Shown here one piece after another: positions 9,088 through 18,050 of a DNA stretch of 64,000 nucleotides. Under the pieces are notes generated by a model. That model did no database searches. It saw only the letters and a list, made by a program, of their open reading frames with translations, and was not told where the DNA came from. This stretch comes from Flavobacterium sp. Lineage in GTDB: Bacteria; Bacteroidota; Bacteroidia; Flavobacteriales; Flavobacteriaceae. The stretch covers positions 62,001 through 126,000 of the forward strand of contig NZ_JAIXSL010000012.1 of assembly GCF_027484705.1 (NCBI RefSeq), read 5' to 3'. Every line of letters starts with the position of its first letter. Position 1 is the stretch's first letter. Both the position numbers and the translations under genes were made by a program.

Positions 9088-11151
9088 TTACCAGATTTTC
9101 ACGCGTTTTTCCGGAGCGATATACATTTTATCACCTTCCTTAATGTTGAACGCCTTATAGAAAGCATCGACATTTTGCAAAGGCACATAACCTCTGTAAT
9201 TGTCTGGTGAATGCGGATCGGTTTTCACTTGTGTTTTGATTGATTCTTCTCTCGCTTTTGAACGCCAAACGGTGGCCCACGAAATAAAGAAACGTTGCTC
9301 AGGCGTGAATCCGTCGATCAAGCCTGGGTTTTTATTCGACTTCAGATACATCTGCAATCCGTCATAAGCGGCATTAACACCACCCAAATCGCCGATGTTT
9401 TCACCCAAAGTAAATTTTCCATCCACATGAATTCCTGGGAATGGTTCCAAAGCGCTGTATTGGTCGGCAAGCGCAGTACCCAAAGCGGTAAATTGTTTTA
9501 AATCTTCTTCGGTCCACCAGTCTACTAAGTTTCCTTCAGCGTTGTATCGCGAACCCGAATCATCAAAACCATGTGAGATTTCATGGCCAATCACGGCGCC
9601 AACAGCACCAAAATTAAGCGCTTCATCAACGCGGTAATCGTAATAAGGTGGTTGTAAAATAGCCGCAGGGAAAACGATCTCATTATATGCCGGATTGTAA
9701 TACGCATTCACGGTTTGTGGCGACATAAACCATTCCGTTTTATCAACCGGTTTGCCTAGTTTACGCACATCATCGTTAAACGTCCAGCGTGAGATGTTTT
9801 GCATGTTCTCGAAATAACTTCCGCCTTCATTGGCTGCTTTAATCGTCAGTGTAGCATAATCTTTCCAGTGGTCCGGATAACCGATTTTGATGATGAGTTT
9901 GTCCAGTTTTTCAATGGCTTTGATTTTCGTAGTGGCCGACATCCAGCTCAGGTTGTTGATTCTTACTTTGTAAGCCTGAATGATGTTTTTGATCATGTTC
10001 TCGGCTTTGGTTTTGGCTTCAGCTGGGAACTTTTTCTCTACATACAATTTTCCTAAAGCTTCCCCAATCGAAAAGTTGACCGTCTGCAAAGCACGTTCGT
10101 CAAGCGGTCTTCTTTTGAGCACGCCGTTGAGTGTTTTTCCATAGAAATCAAAATTAGCATCGCCAATGGCGCTCGATAATTGTCCGGCAGTCCTGTTGAG
10201 TAAAGTGATGCGCATGTAGGCTTTCCAAGTATCGACATCATTCGCGGCTAAAATGGTCTGTAATGCCTCCATATATCTTGGCTGCGACACAATCACTGAA
10301 TCTAGCTTTGTAATGCCTAATTTATTGAAATAATTATTCCAGTTGATGGCTGGCGTCATTTTTTGAAGCTCGGCCACGGTCATCGGATTGTATTGTTTTC
10401 GGCTGTCTCTGCGTTCTACACGGTCTAATCTCGGCTGTGACATCGCCGTTTCAAGTGCCAGTATTTTTTTGGCATCTTCTAAAGTATTCGCTTGAGGGTC
10501 GTTGCTCAGGAACTTCAGCATGCGCGCCACATGCGTCACATATTTCTCGCGTTTCTCTTTCGAATCATTGTCGTCGGCTACATAATATTCACGGTCCGGC
10601 AAGCCGACTTTTCCGGGCATGATGTTGACGGAATTTTTATTGCTGTCTTTGTCGTCAGCGCCAATCCCAACGGAAAAGAAACCGATGCCTCCAAGCGGTT
10701 CCATGGCGATGATGGCATTCTGCAAATCGTCAATGTTTTTAATCGCATCGATTTGAGCCAGATAAGGTTTGAGCGGATTGATGCCTTGTTTGTTTCTCGA
10801 AACCGTGTCCATGATCGATTTATACAAATAGATGGCTTTCCCTTGATCAGTGTTCGATTTGTATTTCGGATTGTTGATGGCTTCTTTTAAGATTTTTGCC
10901 ACATCTTTATTGGTGTTTTCATAGAGTTCTTCCGAAGTTCCCCAGCCGGTCTTGTCGTTCGGGATCACGGTTTTGTCAAGCCAAGTTCCGTTGACAAAAC
11001 GATAGAAATCATCACTTGGTTTTACTTTTTTGTCCATATCTGCAAGATTGATTCCTGGTTTTTTCTTTGCGGAATCCTGTGCTTGTAGCGTATGATAACT
11101 GATAAGCATCGGAATCATCAGTAGCAGCGGTTTGTGAAAGTGTATTTTCAT
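9088..11151 (-). CDS. M13-family (neprilysin/PepO-like) metallopeptidase
   Basis: 687 residues with a signal peptide (MKIHFHKPLLLMIPMLISYH, then TLQAQ). The zinc site is VIGHEISHGFDD near residue 520, the third ligand is in ENIGDLGGVNAAYDGL, and the family's NAYYNPAYNEIVFPAAILQ substrate-binding segment precedes it. It ends in a Trp (KRVKIW), as M13 enzymes do. Probably a periplasmic or exported oligopeptidase. It stands alone, with its own -7 element 24 bp upstream. Confidence 0.95.
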   Translation of the reverse strand: MKIHFHKPLLLMIPMLISYHTLQAQDSAKKKPGINLADMDKKVKPSDDFYRFVNGTWLDKTVIPNDKTGWGTSEELYENTNKDVAKILKEAINNPKYKSNTDQGKAIYLYKSIMDTVSRNKQGINPLKPYLAQIDAIKNIDDLQNAIIAMEPLGGIGFFSVGIGADDKDSNKNSVNIMPGKVGLPDREYYVADDNDSKEKREKYVTHVARMLKFLSNDPQANTLEDAKKILALETAMSQPRLDRVERRDSRKQYNPMTVAELQKMTPAINWNNYFNKLGITKLDSVIVSQPRYMEALQTILAANDVDTWKAYMRITLLNRTAGQLSSAIGDANFDFYGKTLNGVLKRRPLDERALQTVNFSIGEALGKLYVEKKFPAEAKTKAENMIKNIIQAYKVRINNLSWMSATTKIKAIEKLDKLIIKIGYPDHWKDYATLTIKAANEGGSYFENMQNISRWTFNDDVRKLGKPVDKTEWFMSPQTVNAYYNPAYNEIVFPAAILQPPYYDYRVDEALNFGAVGAVIGHEISHGFDDSGSRYNAEGNLVDWWTEEDLKQFTALGTALADQYSALEPFPGIHVDGKFTLGENIGDLGGVNAAYDGLQMYLKSNKNPGLIDGFTPEQRFFISWATVWRSKAREESIKTQVKTDPHSPDNYRGYVPLQNVDAFYKAFNIKEGDKMYIAPEKRVKIW

Positions 11152-11174
11152 TATATAAAGTTTGGTTAAGGTTG

Positions 11175-11182
11175 CAAAACTA
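11175..11182 (-). promoter_or_regulatory. -7 element of the M13 peptidase gene
   Basis: On the minus strand the site reads TAGTTTTG, matching TAnnTTTG, 24 bp before the start codon. No clear -33 box is seen. Confidence 0.45.
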
Positions 11183-11218
11183 TCGATAAAATTCTAATGT
11201 CGATAGGTCGCGATTTCA

Positions 11219-11226
11219 TACTTTTG
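11219..11226 (+). promoter_or_regulatory. -7 element of the SCO gene
   Basis: TACTTTTG matches TAnnTTTG and lies 16 bp before the ATG at 11242, implying a very short leader. No good -33 TTTG is seen. Confidence 0.45.
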
Positions 11227-11241
11227 TTACAAATTTGAATT

Positions 11242-11910
11242 ATGTTGGATTTTCTCAAAAAATTCCGAATCTTCTTCGGGATTATGGCTGTGTTTTCGGT
11301 CATTTGTCTTACGTTGTTTTATTTCGTGCTCAGACCCAAAAAGAGCCTTCCGATTTTTAATCCGGCTGACGTCAATTCGGAACTCGTTGATAGCACGATG
11401 CAGTATGTTGAAAAATATCACACGATAGCTGACTTTTCGTTTACCAACCAAAACGGGAAAACGATTACTCAGAAAGATTACGAAGGCAAGATCTACGTCG
11501 CTGATTTTTTCTTCACGACTTGCGGCTCGATTTGCCCGATTATGACCACGAATATGGTCGATGTACAGAAAGCTTTTTTGCAGAATCCCAAAGTCATGTT
11601 GCTTTCTCATACGGTATTTCCCGAAACGGATTCTGTGCCGGTTTTAAAAAAATACGCAATAACCAAAGGTGTCGACGACAGCAAGTGGAACCTTGTGACC
11701 GGAGACAAAAAAGCCATATATACGATGGCGCGAAAATCTTATCTCGCGGTGAAACTCGGAAAACCCTCAGAATTGTACGATATGGTGCATACGGAAAATT
11801 TCGTTCTTGTCGATAGCAAACGCCGTGTGCGCGGTTTTTATGACGGCACTAAAAAGGAAGAAATAAAACGTCTCATAGACGATATCAATTGGCTTTGCAG
11901 CGAAGAATAA
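11242..11910 (+). CDS. SCO1/SenC-family copper chaperone-like protein
   Basis: 222 residues, with one membrane anchor near residues 14-32 and a thioredoxin-like domain outside the membrane. The copper/redox motif CGSIC (CxxxC, Cys94 and Cys98) and the conserved His in MVHTENFVLVD are present. SCO proteins deliver copper or reduce the CuA site during cytochrome c oxidase assembly. No oxidase gene is in the window. The neighbouring feo genes make a general metal-handling context, but the gene has its own -7 element. Confidence 0.92.
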   Translation: MLDFLKKFRIFFGIMAVFSVICLTLFYFVLRPKKSLPIFNPADVNSELVDSTMQYVEKYHTIADFSFTNQNGKTITQKDYEGKIYVADFFFTTCGSICPIMTTNMVDVQKAFLQNPKVMLLSHTVFPETDSVPVLKKYAITKGVDDSKWNLVTGDKKAIYTMARKSYLAVKLGKPSELYDMVHTENFVLVDSKRRVRGFYDGTKKEEIKRLIDDINWLCSEE

Positions 11911-11958
11911 AATTTCCTTAAATGTCATAAATCTCAGCTTATATTCTTTTTTTATCTG

Positions 11959-11966
11959 TACTTTTG
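11959..11966 (+). promoter_or_regulatory. -7 element of the feoAB operon
   Basis: TACTTTTG (TAnnTTTG) lies 26 bp before the TTG start of feoA. Downstream of it (11971-11986) is a sequence ending TCTAAA that matches only 10 of 16 positions of the palindrome at 19974. Metal control of feo is therefore possible but weakly supported. Confidence 0.4.
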
Positions 11967-11992
11967 CAATCTTAATTCAATCTAAATAAGGT

Positions 11993-12232
11993 TTGACCAC
12001 TACGATTTCCAACTTGAAAAAAGGAGAAAAAGCACTCATCAAGGAATTTGATGTGGAAGCCATCCCATTAAAATTACTTGAAATGGGTTGCCTGCCCGGA
12101 AATATTGTAGAACTGATCCAGATTGCCCCTTTTGGCGATCCGTTATATCTGAACATCAATGGCGCTCATGTGGCGATTCGTCTGGAAACAGCCGTTGAGA
12201 TTGAGGTTGAAATTATTCAAAACCACGAATAA
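11993..12232 (+). CDS. feoA: Ferrous iron transport protein A
   Basis: 79-residue SH3-like FeoA: NLKKGEKALIKEFDVEAIPLK, then LLEMGCLPGNIVELIQIAPFGDPLYLNING and HVAIRLETAVEIEVE, the standard order of the family. The start is a TTG; no in-frame ATG precedes the conserved core. The stop overlaps the feoB ATG by one base (TAATG), which indicates translational coupling. FeoA is thought to assist or regulate FeoB at the inner membrane. Confidence 0.92.
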   Translation: MTTTISNLKKGEKALIKEFDVEAIPLKLLEMGCLPGNIVELIQIAPFGDPLYLNINGAHVAIRLETAVEIEVEIIQNHE

Positions 12233-14334
12233 TGAAAGCCAAACAAACCATCAACGTTGCCTTAATCGGAAATCCCAACACCGGAAAAACTTCGGTTTTT
12301 AACCAATTGACGGGACTCAACCAACAAGTCGGAAATTATCCCGGAATCACCGTTGAAAAGAAAATCGGGTTCTGCAAACTGCCGAACAACCTCAAAGCGA
12401 ATATCCTCGATTTGCCCGGAACTTACAGCCTAAACGCTAGTTCTATCGATGAGAATGTCGTCATCGAGTTGCTGCTCAACAAAAACGACCAGCTTTATCC
12501 CGATGTCGCTTTGCTGATCACCGATGTCGAGAACCTCAAGAGAAATTTACTGCTGTTCACCCAAATCAAAGACCTTGAAATCCCGACAATTCTGGTCATC
12601 AACATGGCGGACCGGATGAAATATAAAGGCATTACGCTCAACATTCCGCTGCTTGAAGAACGGCTCAAAACCAAAGTGGCGCTCGTGAGTTCGCGAAAAG
12701 GATTGGGCATTGCCGAACTTAAAGAATTGATTACTACTTACAAATCGATTTCTACGGAACCTTGCCTGAATGCTTCGAGTATTGATCCGGTTTATTTCGA
12801 CAATTTGCGCAAAGCCTTTCCGAACCAGTTGCTTTATAAATTGTGGCTGGTCATTACTCAGGATGTTAATTTTTTGAATCTCGATCGCAACGAAATCAGG
12901 AGTTCTTTCACCAAATCGCATTCGGATTTGAAACGTTTGCAGCAGAAAGAAACGATCAAACGTTATCAGTTTATCAACGATGTTTTGAAGGAAGGACAAC
13001 AGATTGACCATGAAAATGCGAGAGATTTTCGTAGCCGACTCGATCGCGTACTGACACACAAATTCTGGGGTTACGTGATTTTCTTTATGATACTGGCGGT
13101 TATCTTTCAATCCATTTTTGATTGGTCGAAAATCCCAATGGATTTCATCGACGCCACTTTCGCCAACTTAAGCAACGCTGTCGGAGAAAAATTACCGCCC
13201 GGCGTGCTGACGAATTTAATTTCACAGGGCATTATTCCCGGAATCGGAGGAATTCTGATATTCATCCCGCAAATTGCGTTTCTGTTTTTATTCATTTCTG
13301 TGCTCGAAGAAAGCGGTTATATGAGCCGCGTCGTGTTCCTGATGGACAAAATCATGCGCCGTTTCGGGCTTTCTGGGAAGAGTGTCGTGCCGTTGATTTC
13401 AGGAACAGCTTGTGCGATTCCCGCGATTATGGCCACGAGAAACATCGAAAACTGGAAAGAACGCCTCATCACGATTTTGGTCACACCGTTTACGACTTGC
13501 TCGGCACGATTGCCGGTGTATGCCATCATCATTGCGCTAGTGATTCCTGACCGTTATGTTTTGGGCATCGTCAATTTGCAGGGATTGACCCTGATGTTGT
13601 TGTATTTGATTGGTTTCGGGATGGCACTTTTATCTGCTTATATATTGAATAAGATTTTAAAGATTAAAAGCAAAACTTATTTCGTCGTGGAAATGCCGAA
13701 CTATAAATTGCCATTAATAAAAAATGTCTTCATCAATGTGGTAGAGAAAACCAAAGCATTCGTCTTTGGCGCGGGTAAAATCATTTTAGCGATTTCGGTC
13801 GTTTTGTGGTTTTTGGCCTCTTATGGTCCGGGTGAAAACTTCAACAATGCCAAGCAGCAAATTATTGAACAAAACCGATCCAAACCATTATCGGAAACGG
13901 AATTGTCAAACGCGATCGCTTCACAAAAATTAGAGAATTCTTATATCGGCCTCATGGGAAAATCGATTGAACCCGTGATTTCGCCTTTAGGTTATGATTG
14001 GAAAATCGGCATTGCTGTGATTAGTTCGTTTGCCGCGAGGGAAGTTTTCGTGGGAACGCTTGCGACGATTTACAGTGTCGGCAATACCGAAAGCGAAGAC
14101 ACCATCAAAAACAAAATGAAAGCCGAAACCAACGATGAAACCGGCATGAAAATATTCAACTTTGCTTCGGGGATTTCGCTGCTGCTTTTTTACGCTTTTG
14201 CGATGCAGTGCGCCAGTACACTAGCCATAACGAGAAAAGAAACCAATTCGTGGAAATGGCCAATAATTCAGTTGACTCTGATGAGCGGATTAGCTTATGT
14301 TGTCGCTTTGGCCGCCTATCAAATATTGCGATAA
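12232..14334 (+). CDS. feoB: Ferrous iron transporter FeoB
   Basis: 700 residues. The N-terminal G domain has the P-loop GNPNTGKT (13-20), NYPGITVEKK (switch I), DLPGTYSL (G3) and INMADR (G4). A membrane domain with two Gate repeats follows: GVLTNLISQGIIPGIGGILIF, SGTACAIPAIMATR, and near the end AAREVFVGTLATIYSVG. It imports Fe2+ across the inner membrane. Genes for the FecA-like receptor and a FeoB-associated Cys-rich peptide follow, so uptake through both membranes is encoded here. Confidence 0.97.
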   Translation: MKAKQTINVALIGNPNTGKTSVFNQLTGLNQQVGNYPGITVEKKIGFCKLPNNLKANILDLPGTYSLNASSIDENVVIELLLNKNDQLYPDVALLITDVENLKRNLLLFTQIKDLEIPTILVINMADRMKYKGITLNIPLLEERLKTKVALVSSRKGLGIAELKELITTYKSISTEPCLNASSIDPVYFDNLRKAFPNQLLYKLWLVITQDVNFLNLDRNEIRSSFTKSHSDLKRLQQKETIKRYQFINDVLKEGQQIDHENARDFRSRLDRVLTHKFWGYVIFFMILAVIFQSIFDWSKIPMDFIDATFANLSNAVGEKLPPGVLTNLISQGIIPGIGGILIFIPQIAFLFLFISVLEESGYMSRVVFLMDKIMRRFGLSGKSVVPLISGTACAIPAIMATRNIENWKERLITILVTPFTTCSARLPVYAIIIALVIPDRYVLGIVNLQGLTLMLLYLIGFGMALLSAYILNKILKIKSKTYFVVEMPNYKLPLIKNVFINVVEKTKAFVFGAGKIILAISVVLWFLASYGPGENFNNAKQQIIEQNRSKPLSETELSNAIASQKLENSYIGLMGKSIEPVISPLGYDWKIGIAVISSFAAREVFVGTLATIYSVGNTESEDTIKNKMKAETNDETGMKIFNFASGISLLLFYAFAMQCASTLAITRKETNSWKWPIIQLTLMSGLAYVVALAAYQILR

Positions 14335-14389
14335 ATCCGCAAACCTTTGGCATTTACTTCGACAAAAGTTAAATACAACATTTTATTAT

Positions 14390-14427
14390 TTTTAATTTGT
14401 CTAAATAAAATTTAGCATTTACTTTTG
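14390..14427 (+). promoter_or_regulatory. Promoter of the TonB receptor with an overlapping operator-like site
   Basis: TTTG (14396-14399), a 20-bp spacer and TACTTTTG (14420-14427) form a near-consensus Bacteroidetes promoter. The 16-mer at 14390-14405 reads TTTTAATTTGTCTAAA and matches 13 of 16 positions of the palindrome upstream of the NRAMP gene at 19974; TTTGTCTAAA is identical. The site covers the -33 box, so a bound repressor would block initiation. The DtxR/MntR-type product of 17276-17929 is the obvious candidate; this is inference. Confidence 0.65.
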
Positions 14428-14450
14428 CCGAAAATTATTCCATTCAACTC

Positions 14451-16685
14451 ATGAAACTTTTTATTTCGTTCTGCATTCTCTGTTTTTCGACCATCGTATT
14501 TGCACAACAAGACTTATCTGATCTTGTTCAAAATGACACCGTTAAAAAGTTATCAACGGTTACAATAATTGTAAAACAGCAAACTCCTGAGAGATTGCAC
14601 GAGGTAGAAAACAACACGCTTTTTTCTGGCAAGAAAAACGAGGTCATCAGACTGGCCAATCTCAATGCTAATGTCACTACCAATAACGCACGCGAAGTCT
14701 TTTCAAAAGTACCTGGAGTTTCTGTTTGGGAAAATGAAGGTTCTGGGATTCAGATTAATGTTGGTGTCAGAGGTTTGAGTCCCAATAGAAGTTGGGAACT
14801 CAATACAAGGCAAAACGGATACGACATTTCTTCGGATGTCTTTGGCTATCCTGAAGCGTATTACAATCCGCCTTTAGAGGCCGTCGACGCCATTCAGTTG
14901 TTACGTGGTGGTGCATCCTTGCAATTTGGCTCACAATTCGGTGGCATGTTGAACTATGTTTTGAAACGAGAAACGGAAAAACCATTCTCGTTTGAAACCC
15001 AAAATACGCTAGGCAGCTACGGACTGATGAGTTCGTACAATGCTATTGGTGGAAAAAAGAACAGGTTCTCCTATTATGTTTACAATCATTTTAGAACCGG
15101 AAAAGGCTGGAGAGAAAATAGCGGCTATGAAGTCCGAAATTCTCATGCCTATTTTGCTTATCAATTTACGCCCAACACCAAATTATCACTAGAATACACC
15201 AACATGGATTATGAAATGCAGCAAGCCGGTGGTTTAACTGACGTGCAGTTTAAAGATAATCCAAGGCAATCACTACGAGAACGAAATTGGTTTGGAATAC
15301 CCTGGAACGTTGCCGCTTTAGTTCTAGACACCAAACTATCTTCTCAATTAACCCTAAATACCAAGTTGTTCGGACTTCTCGGAGAACGCAACAGCGTCGG
15401 TTTTACTGCAACGCCAAACACGATTGACGCGATCAGTACTACAACAAATGATTACGCCAATCGTCAAGTTGATCGTGATTTTTATAAAAATTTGGGGATT
15501 GAAACTCGTAGCATTTATACTTACAAACTCGGAAAACAGGATCAGAACTTAGCTTTTGGACTGCGACTATATCAAGCCAACACCACCAGAAAACAAAAAG
15601 GTAAGGGCACAACAGCTTCTGATTTTGATTTAGAAATAGATGGTCGGTACTCCCGAGACTTAGACTTTCAAACAGACAATATTGCGTTATTTGCTGAAAA
15701 TCAATTTAAAATCAATAACCATTTGAGTATAACTTCTGGTATTCGGTATGAAAACATCAAATCATCTATAGATGGACGACTGGGTATCACCACTGATGGA
15801 AACGATGACAATGTTACACCGGAAAGTTTGAGTAGAAATAAAATATTGATGGGAATTGGCGTTGAATATAAACTCCACAAAACTAATTTTTACGCTAATT
15901 TCTCCCGAGCATTTCGGCCAGTTCTATTTTCTGATATCACGCTGCCCGCCACTACTGACGTGATTGATCCAGACTTGAAAGACGCGGATGGATTTAATGC
16001 CGATTTTGGTTATCGAGGAAATTTGTTGGGCTGGATTAATTTCGATGTTGGTTTTTTCTATCTGAATTACGACAATAAAATCGGATTGATTCGAAAATTT
16101 GTCAATGATCCAACGCCAAGAACTTATCAGTTTAGAACCAATCTTGGAACAGCAATACATAAAGGAATTGAAAGTTTTGTGGATTTGAATATTTCCAAAG
16201 CCTTGAAAGTGAATCAACAAATTGGAGACCTTCAATTATTTACAACCATGTCATTTATTGACGCGCGCTATGAAGATTATAAAGTCACTAAACCTTCTGA
16301 AACCGCACCAAATGTGCTTACCGAAAGTAATTTAAAAGGGAATCGTGTTGAAAATGCGCCTCGTTATATTCACAATTTTGGACTCACTTGGAGTTACAAA
16401 AGCTTTTCTTCAACCGTTCAGAACAGAAGAACTGGATTGGTTTATACCGACTCAGACAATACGGAAACACCTCCAGCAAATGGCCTTACAGGAAAACTTA
16501 ACGGTTATTCAGTATACGATCTTTCTATGGAATATAGATTCCTAGAAAAATTTAATATCCGAGCAGGAATTAACAACTTAGACAATACTGTCTATGCGAC
16601 TCGCAGAGCTAGTGGTTATCCCGGTCCCGGAATATTGCCCAATGATGCAAGGACTTTCTTTTTGAGTGTTGGTGTTAAATTGTAG
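14451..16685 (+). CDS. FecA-like TonB-dependent receptor
   Basis: 744 residues with a signal peptide (MKLFISFCILCFSTIVFAQQ). The plug domain (about 55-190) contains REVFSKVPGVSVWENEGSGI, NVGVRGLSPNRSWELNTRQN and AIQLLRGGASLQFGSQFGG; a 22-strand barrel follows, ending in an aromatic-rich C-terminal strand. The plug is closest to the FecA (ferric dicitrate) branch. It lacks the CarboxypepD-like N-terminal extension and the SusD partner of glycan receptors. Lying behind feoAB, with an operator-like promoter, it very probably imports an iron chelate or another metal. Confidence 0.93.
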   Translation: MKLFISFCILCFSTIVFAQQDLSDLVQNDTVKKLSTVTIIVKQQTPERLHEVENNTLFSGKKNEVIRLANLNANVTTNNAREVFSKVPGVSVWENEGSGIQINVGVRGLSPNRSWELNTRQNGYDISSDVFGYPEAYYNPPLEAVDAIQLLRGGASLQFGSQFGGMLNYVLKRETEKPFSFETQNTLGSYGLMSSYNAIGGKKNRFSYYVYNHFRTGKGWRENSGYEVRNSHAYFAYQFTPNTKLSLEYTNMDYEMQQAGGLTDVQFKDNPRQSLRERNWFGIPWNVAALVLDTKLSSQLTLNTKLFGLLGERNSVGFTATPNTIDAISTTTNDYANRQVDRDFYKNLGIETRSIYTYKLGKQDQNLAFGLRLYQANTTRKQKGKGTTASDFDLEIDGRYSRDLDFQTDNIALFAENQFKINNHLSITSGIRYENIKSSIDGRLGITTDGNDDNVTPESLSRNKILMGIGVEYKLHKTNFYANFSRAFRPVLFSDITLPATTDVIDPDLKDADGFNADFGYRGNLLGWINFDVGFFYLNYDNKIGLIRKFVNDPTPRTYQFRTNLGTAIHKGIESFVDLNISKALKVNQQIGDLQLFTTMSFIDARYEDYKVTKPSETAPNVLTESNLKGNRVENAPRYIHNFGLTWSYKSFSSTVQNRRTGLVYTDSDNTETPPANGLTGKLNGYSVYDLSMEYRFLEKFNIRAGINNLDNTVYATRRASGYPGPGILPNDARTFFLSVGVKL

Positions 16686-16714
16686 CCTTCAAAAAATAAA
16701 AGACCTATCTTTAG

Positions 16715-16843
16715 ATGATGAATTTTCAAGAAATTACGGCTTATATTATCCTAGGTTTTGCTATTGGCTTTTTGGTCCGAAAGTTCTTTTGGAAAAAAAA
16801 GTCAAAGAAAAATTGCGGCACCGATGATTGCGGATGTTCCTGA
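16715..16843 (+). CDS. FeoB-associated Cys-rich membrane protein
   Basis: A short frame of 42 residues: MMNFQEITAYIILGFAIGF (one transmembrane helix), then the basic KKKSKKN and the cysteine tail CGTDDCGCS. This layout (single helix, Lys patch, terminal C-x5-C-x-C) matches the small FeoB-associated Cys-rich proteins found near feoB in many bacteria. It starts at either of two adjacent ATGs (16715 or 16718), 29 bp after the receptor, and ends one base before the converging next gene. It may shuttle or sense Fe2+ at the inner face of FeoB; the function is not established. Confidence 0.82.
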   Translation: MMNFQEITAYIILGFAIGFLVRKFFWKKKSKKNCGTDDCGCS

Positions 16844-16844
16844 A

Positions 16845-17264
16845 TTATTTTTCGATTTCAATTTTAATCGAATAGGTTTTAGGGTCAATTTTAATGCTGT
16901 CTTTCGGGTAAGGAAGCAATCTAATAGATTTTATTTTAGCGCTCGAAATCCCTAATTTACCGGACAACCACGCTCTGTTATCTTCTACTGTCTTTGGGGA
17001 GAAAACCATTATTTTTTCGTCAATCCATTTTTTGTTTTGGTAAATAGACAGGAGTACTTGCGCTTCACCAGCCCATATACAATCGATGCCTTCAGGACAA
17101 CGCGCGTCCGAAATCACTTGTTTGAGAAACAATTGCGTTCCGGTTTTCTTTAGCATTTTGGTTTGCGTGATCGTAAAGTCGGCGAGTTTGCCTTTTTTGC
17201 GTTTCTGTGCCGATACGCTCAGACATAAAAAACTCAGAAACAATAAAGCTATTCGGATTTTCAT
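16845..17264 (-). CDS. Secreted conserved hypothetical protein
   Basis: 139 residues with a signal peptide (MKIRIALLFLSFLCLSVSAQ). The recognisable block is SDARCPEGIDCIWAGEAQ, a two-cysteine motif (D-x-RCP-x4-C-x-WAG) seen in a family of exported hypotheticals without known function; the rest is predicted beta-rich. It lies between the FeoB-associated peptide and the metal-dependent repressor, 11 bp downstream of the latter on the same strand, so it may be co-expressed with the repressor. A metal-related role is suggested only by position. Confidence 0.7.
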   Translation of the reverse strand: MKIRIALLFLSFLCLSVSAQKRKKGKLADFTITQTKMLKKTGTQLFLKQVISDARCPEGIDCIWAGEAQVLLSIYQNKKWIDEKIMVFSPKTVEDNRAWLSGKLGISSAKIKSIRLLPYPKDSIKIDPKTYSIKIEIEK

Positions 17265-17275
17265 GGTTTTAGATT

Positions 17276-17929
17276 TTAAATCAGTTTCACGTAAAGGTTA
17301 CTTGCGATTTTGTGCGAGATCACCATTTCCTTATGGTCGATTTCGATTTTTAAAGATAAATCAAATTCTTCTTCGGACAGCATTTTTATCGCAGTGCCTA
17401 GCGCAATCTTATTGTTGTCGAGGTATTTCAGGAAAGCTGCCGATGAATCTTTGACCCCGACACATTGGCATTTTTGGTTGGGCAAGACTTCAGAAAGCAA
17501 CACTTTTTCGATTGCTATGATTTTTCCGTTGCTGTCTGGAATCGGGTCGCCATGCGGATCTTTTGTAGGATTTCCTAGAAAATTATCGAGTTTGTTGATG
17601 AGTTGTTCCGACTTGATGTGTTCGAGTTGTTCGGCGATGTCGTGCACTTCGTCCCAAGCGAAATGGAGTTTTTCTACTAAGAAAACTTCCCACAAACGGT
17701 GTTTGCGCACAATCATTTTGGCTGCCAATTTTCCTTTTTCAGTCAGAGAAACGCCTTGGTATTTTTTATAGTTGATCCAGTCTTTTTCGGACAATTTGCG
17801 CAGCATATCGGTCACCGATGAAGCTTTGGTCTCCATCTTTTCGGCAATCGCATTGGTGCTGACTTCAGCGTCAGAAACCGACGTCAGATGGTAGATGGTC
17901 TTGAGGTAATTTTCTTCTGATAACGTCAT
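17276..17929 (-). CDS. DtxR/MntR-family metal-dependent transcriptional repressor
   Basis: 217 residues. The N-terminal winged helix is MTLSEENYLKTIYHL to ASSVTDMLRKLSEKDWI; the metal-binding dimerisation domain includes RKHRLWEVFLVEKLHFAWDEVHDIAEQLEHIKS, with the His/Glu ligands in place and KDPHGDPIP after it; a C-terminal FeoA/SH3-like domain (from about 150) is present. Such proteins repress metal uptake when Mn2+ or Fe2+ is plentiful. The gene is codirectional with the NRAMP gene upstream and separated from it by palindromic element B. The likely operator is the palindrome at 19974. Mn versus Fe preference cannot be decided from sequence. Confidence 0.92.
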   Translation of the reverse strand: MTLSEENYLKTIYHLTSVSDAEVSTNAIAEKMETKASSVTDMLRKLSEKDWINYKKYQGVSLTEKGKLAAKMIVRKHRLWEVFLVEKLHFAWDEVHDIAEQLEHIKSEQLINKLDNFLGNPTKDPHGDPIPDSNGKIIAIEKVLLSEVLPNQKCQCVGVKDSSAAFLKYLDNNKIALGTAIKMLSEEEFDLSLKIEIDHKEMVISHKIASNLYVKLI

Positions 17930-17960
17930 GATTGAATTCGGGATTTAAACCTGTCACGAA

Positions 17961-18050
17961 AGCCCTAGCCCGGATGGCAGCGGTATCCTTTGTTGCTCCT
18001 TTCTTTAAGGAGCAACAAAGATAAAGTGAACAGCCGGAAATAGCTCCTAA
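17961..18050 (-). repeat. Palindromic REP-like element, copy B
   Basis: Left flank CCCGGATGGCAGCGGTATC, stem CTTTGTTGCTCCTT (17988-18001) pairing perfectly over 14 bp with AAGGAGCAACAAAG (18007-18020), right flank ending GGAAATAGCTCCTAA. The terminal CTA (18047-18049) is, on the minus strand, the TAG stop codon of the NRAMP gene. It fills the gap between that gene and the repressor gene, codirectional with both, and may act as an attenuator or mRNA-end stabiliser. Confidence 0.8.

Noticed and set aside
11971..11986. Metal-repressor operator at feoA
   Set aside because: Only 10 of 16 positions match the better site and symmetry is poor. Kept as a remark, not as a feature.
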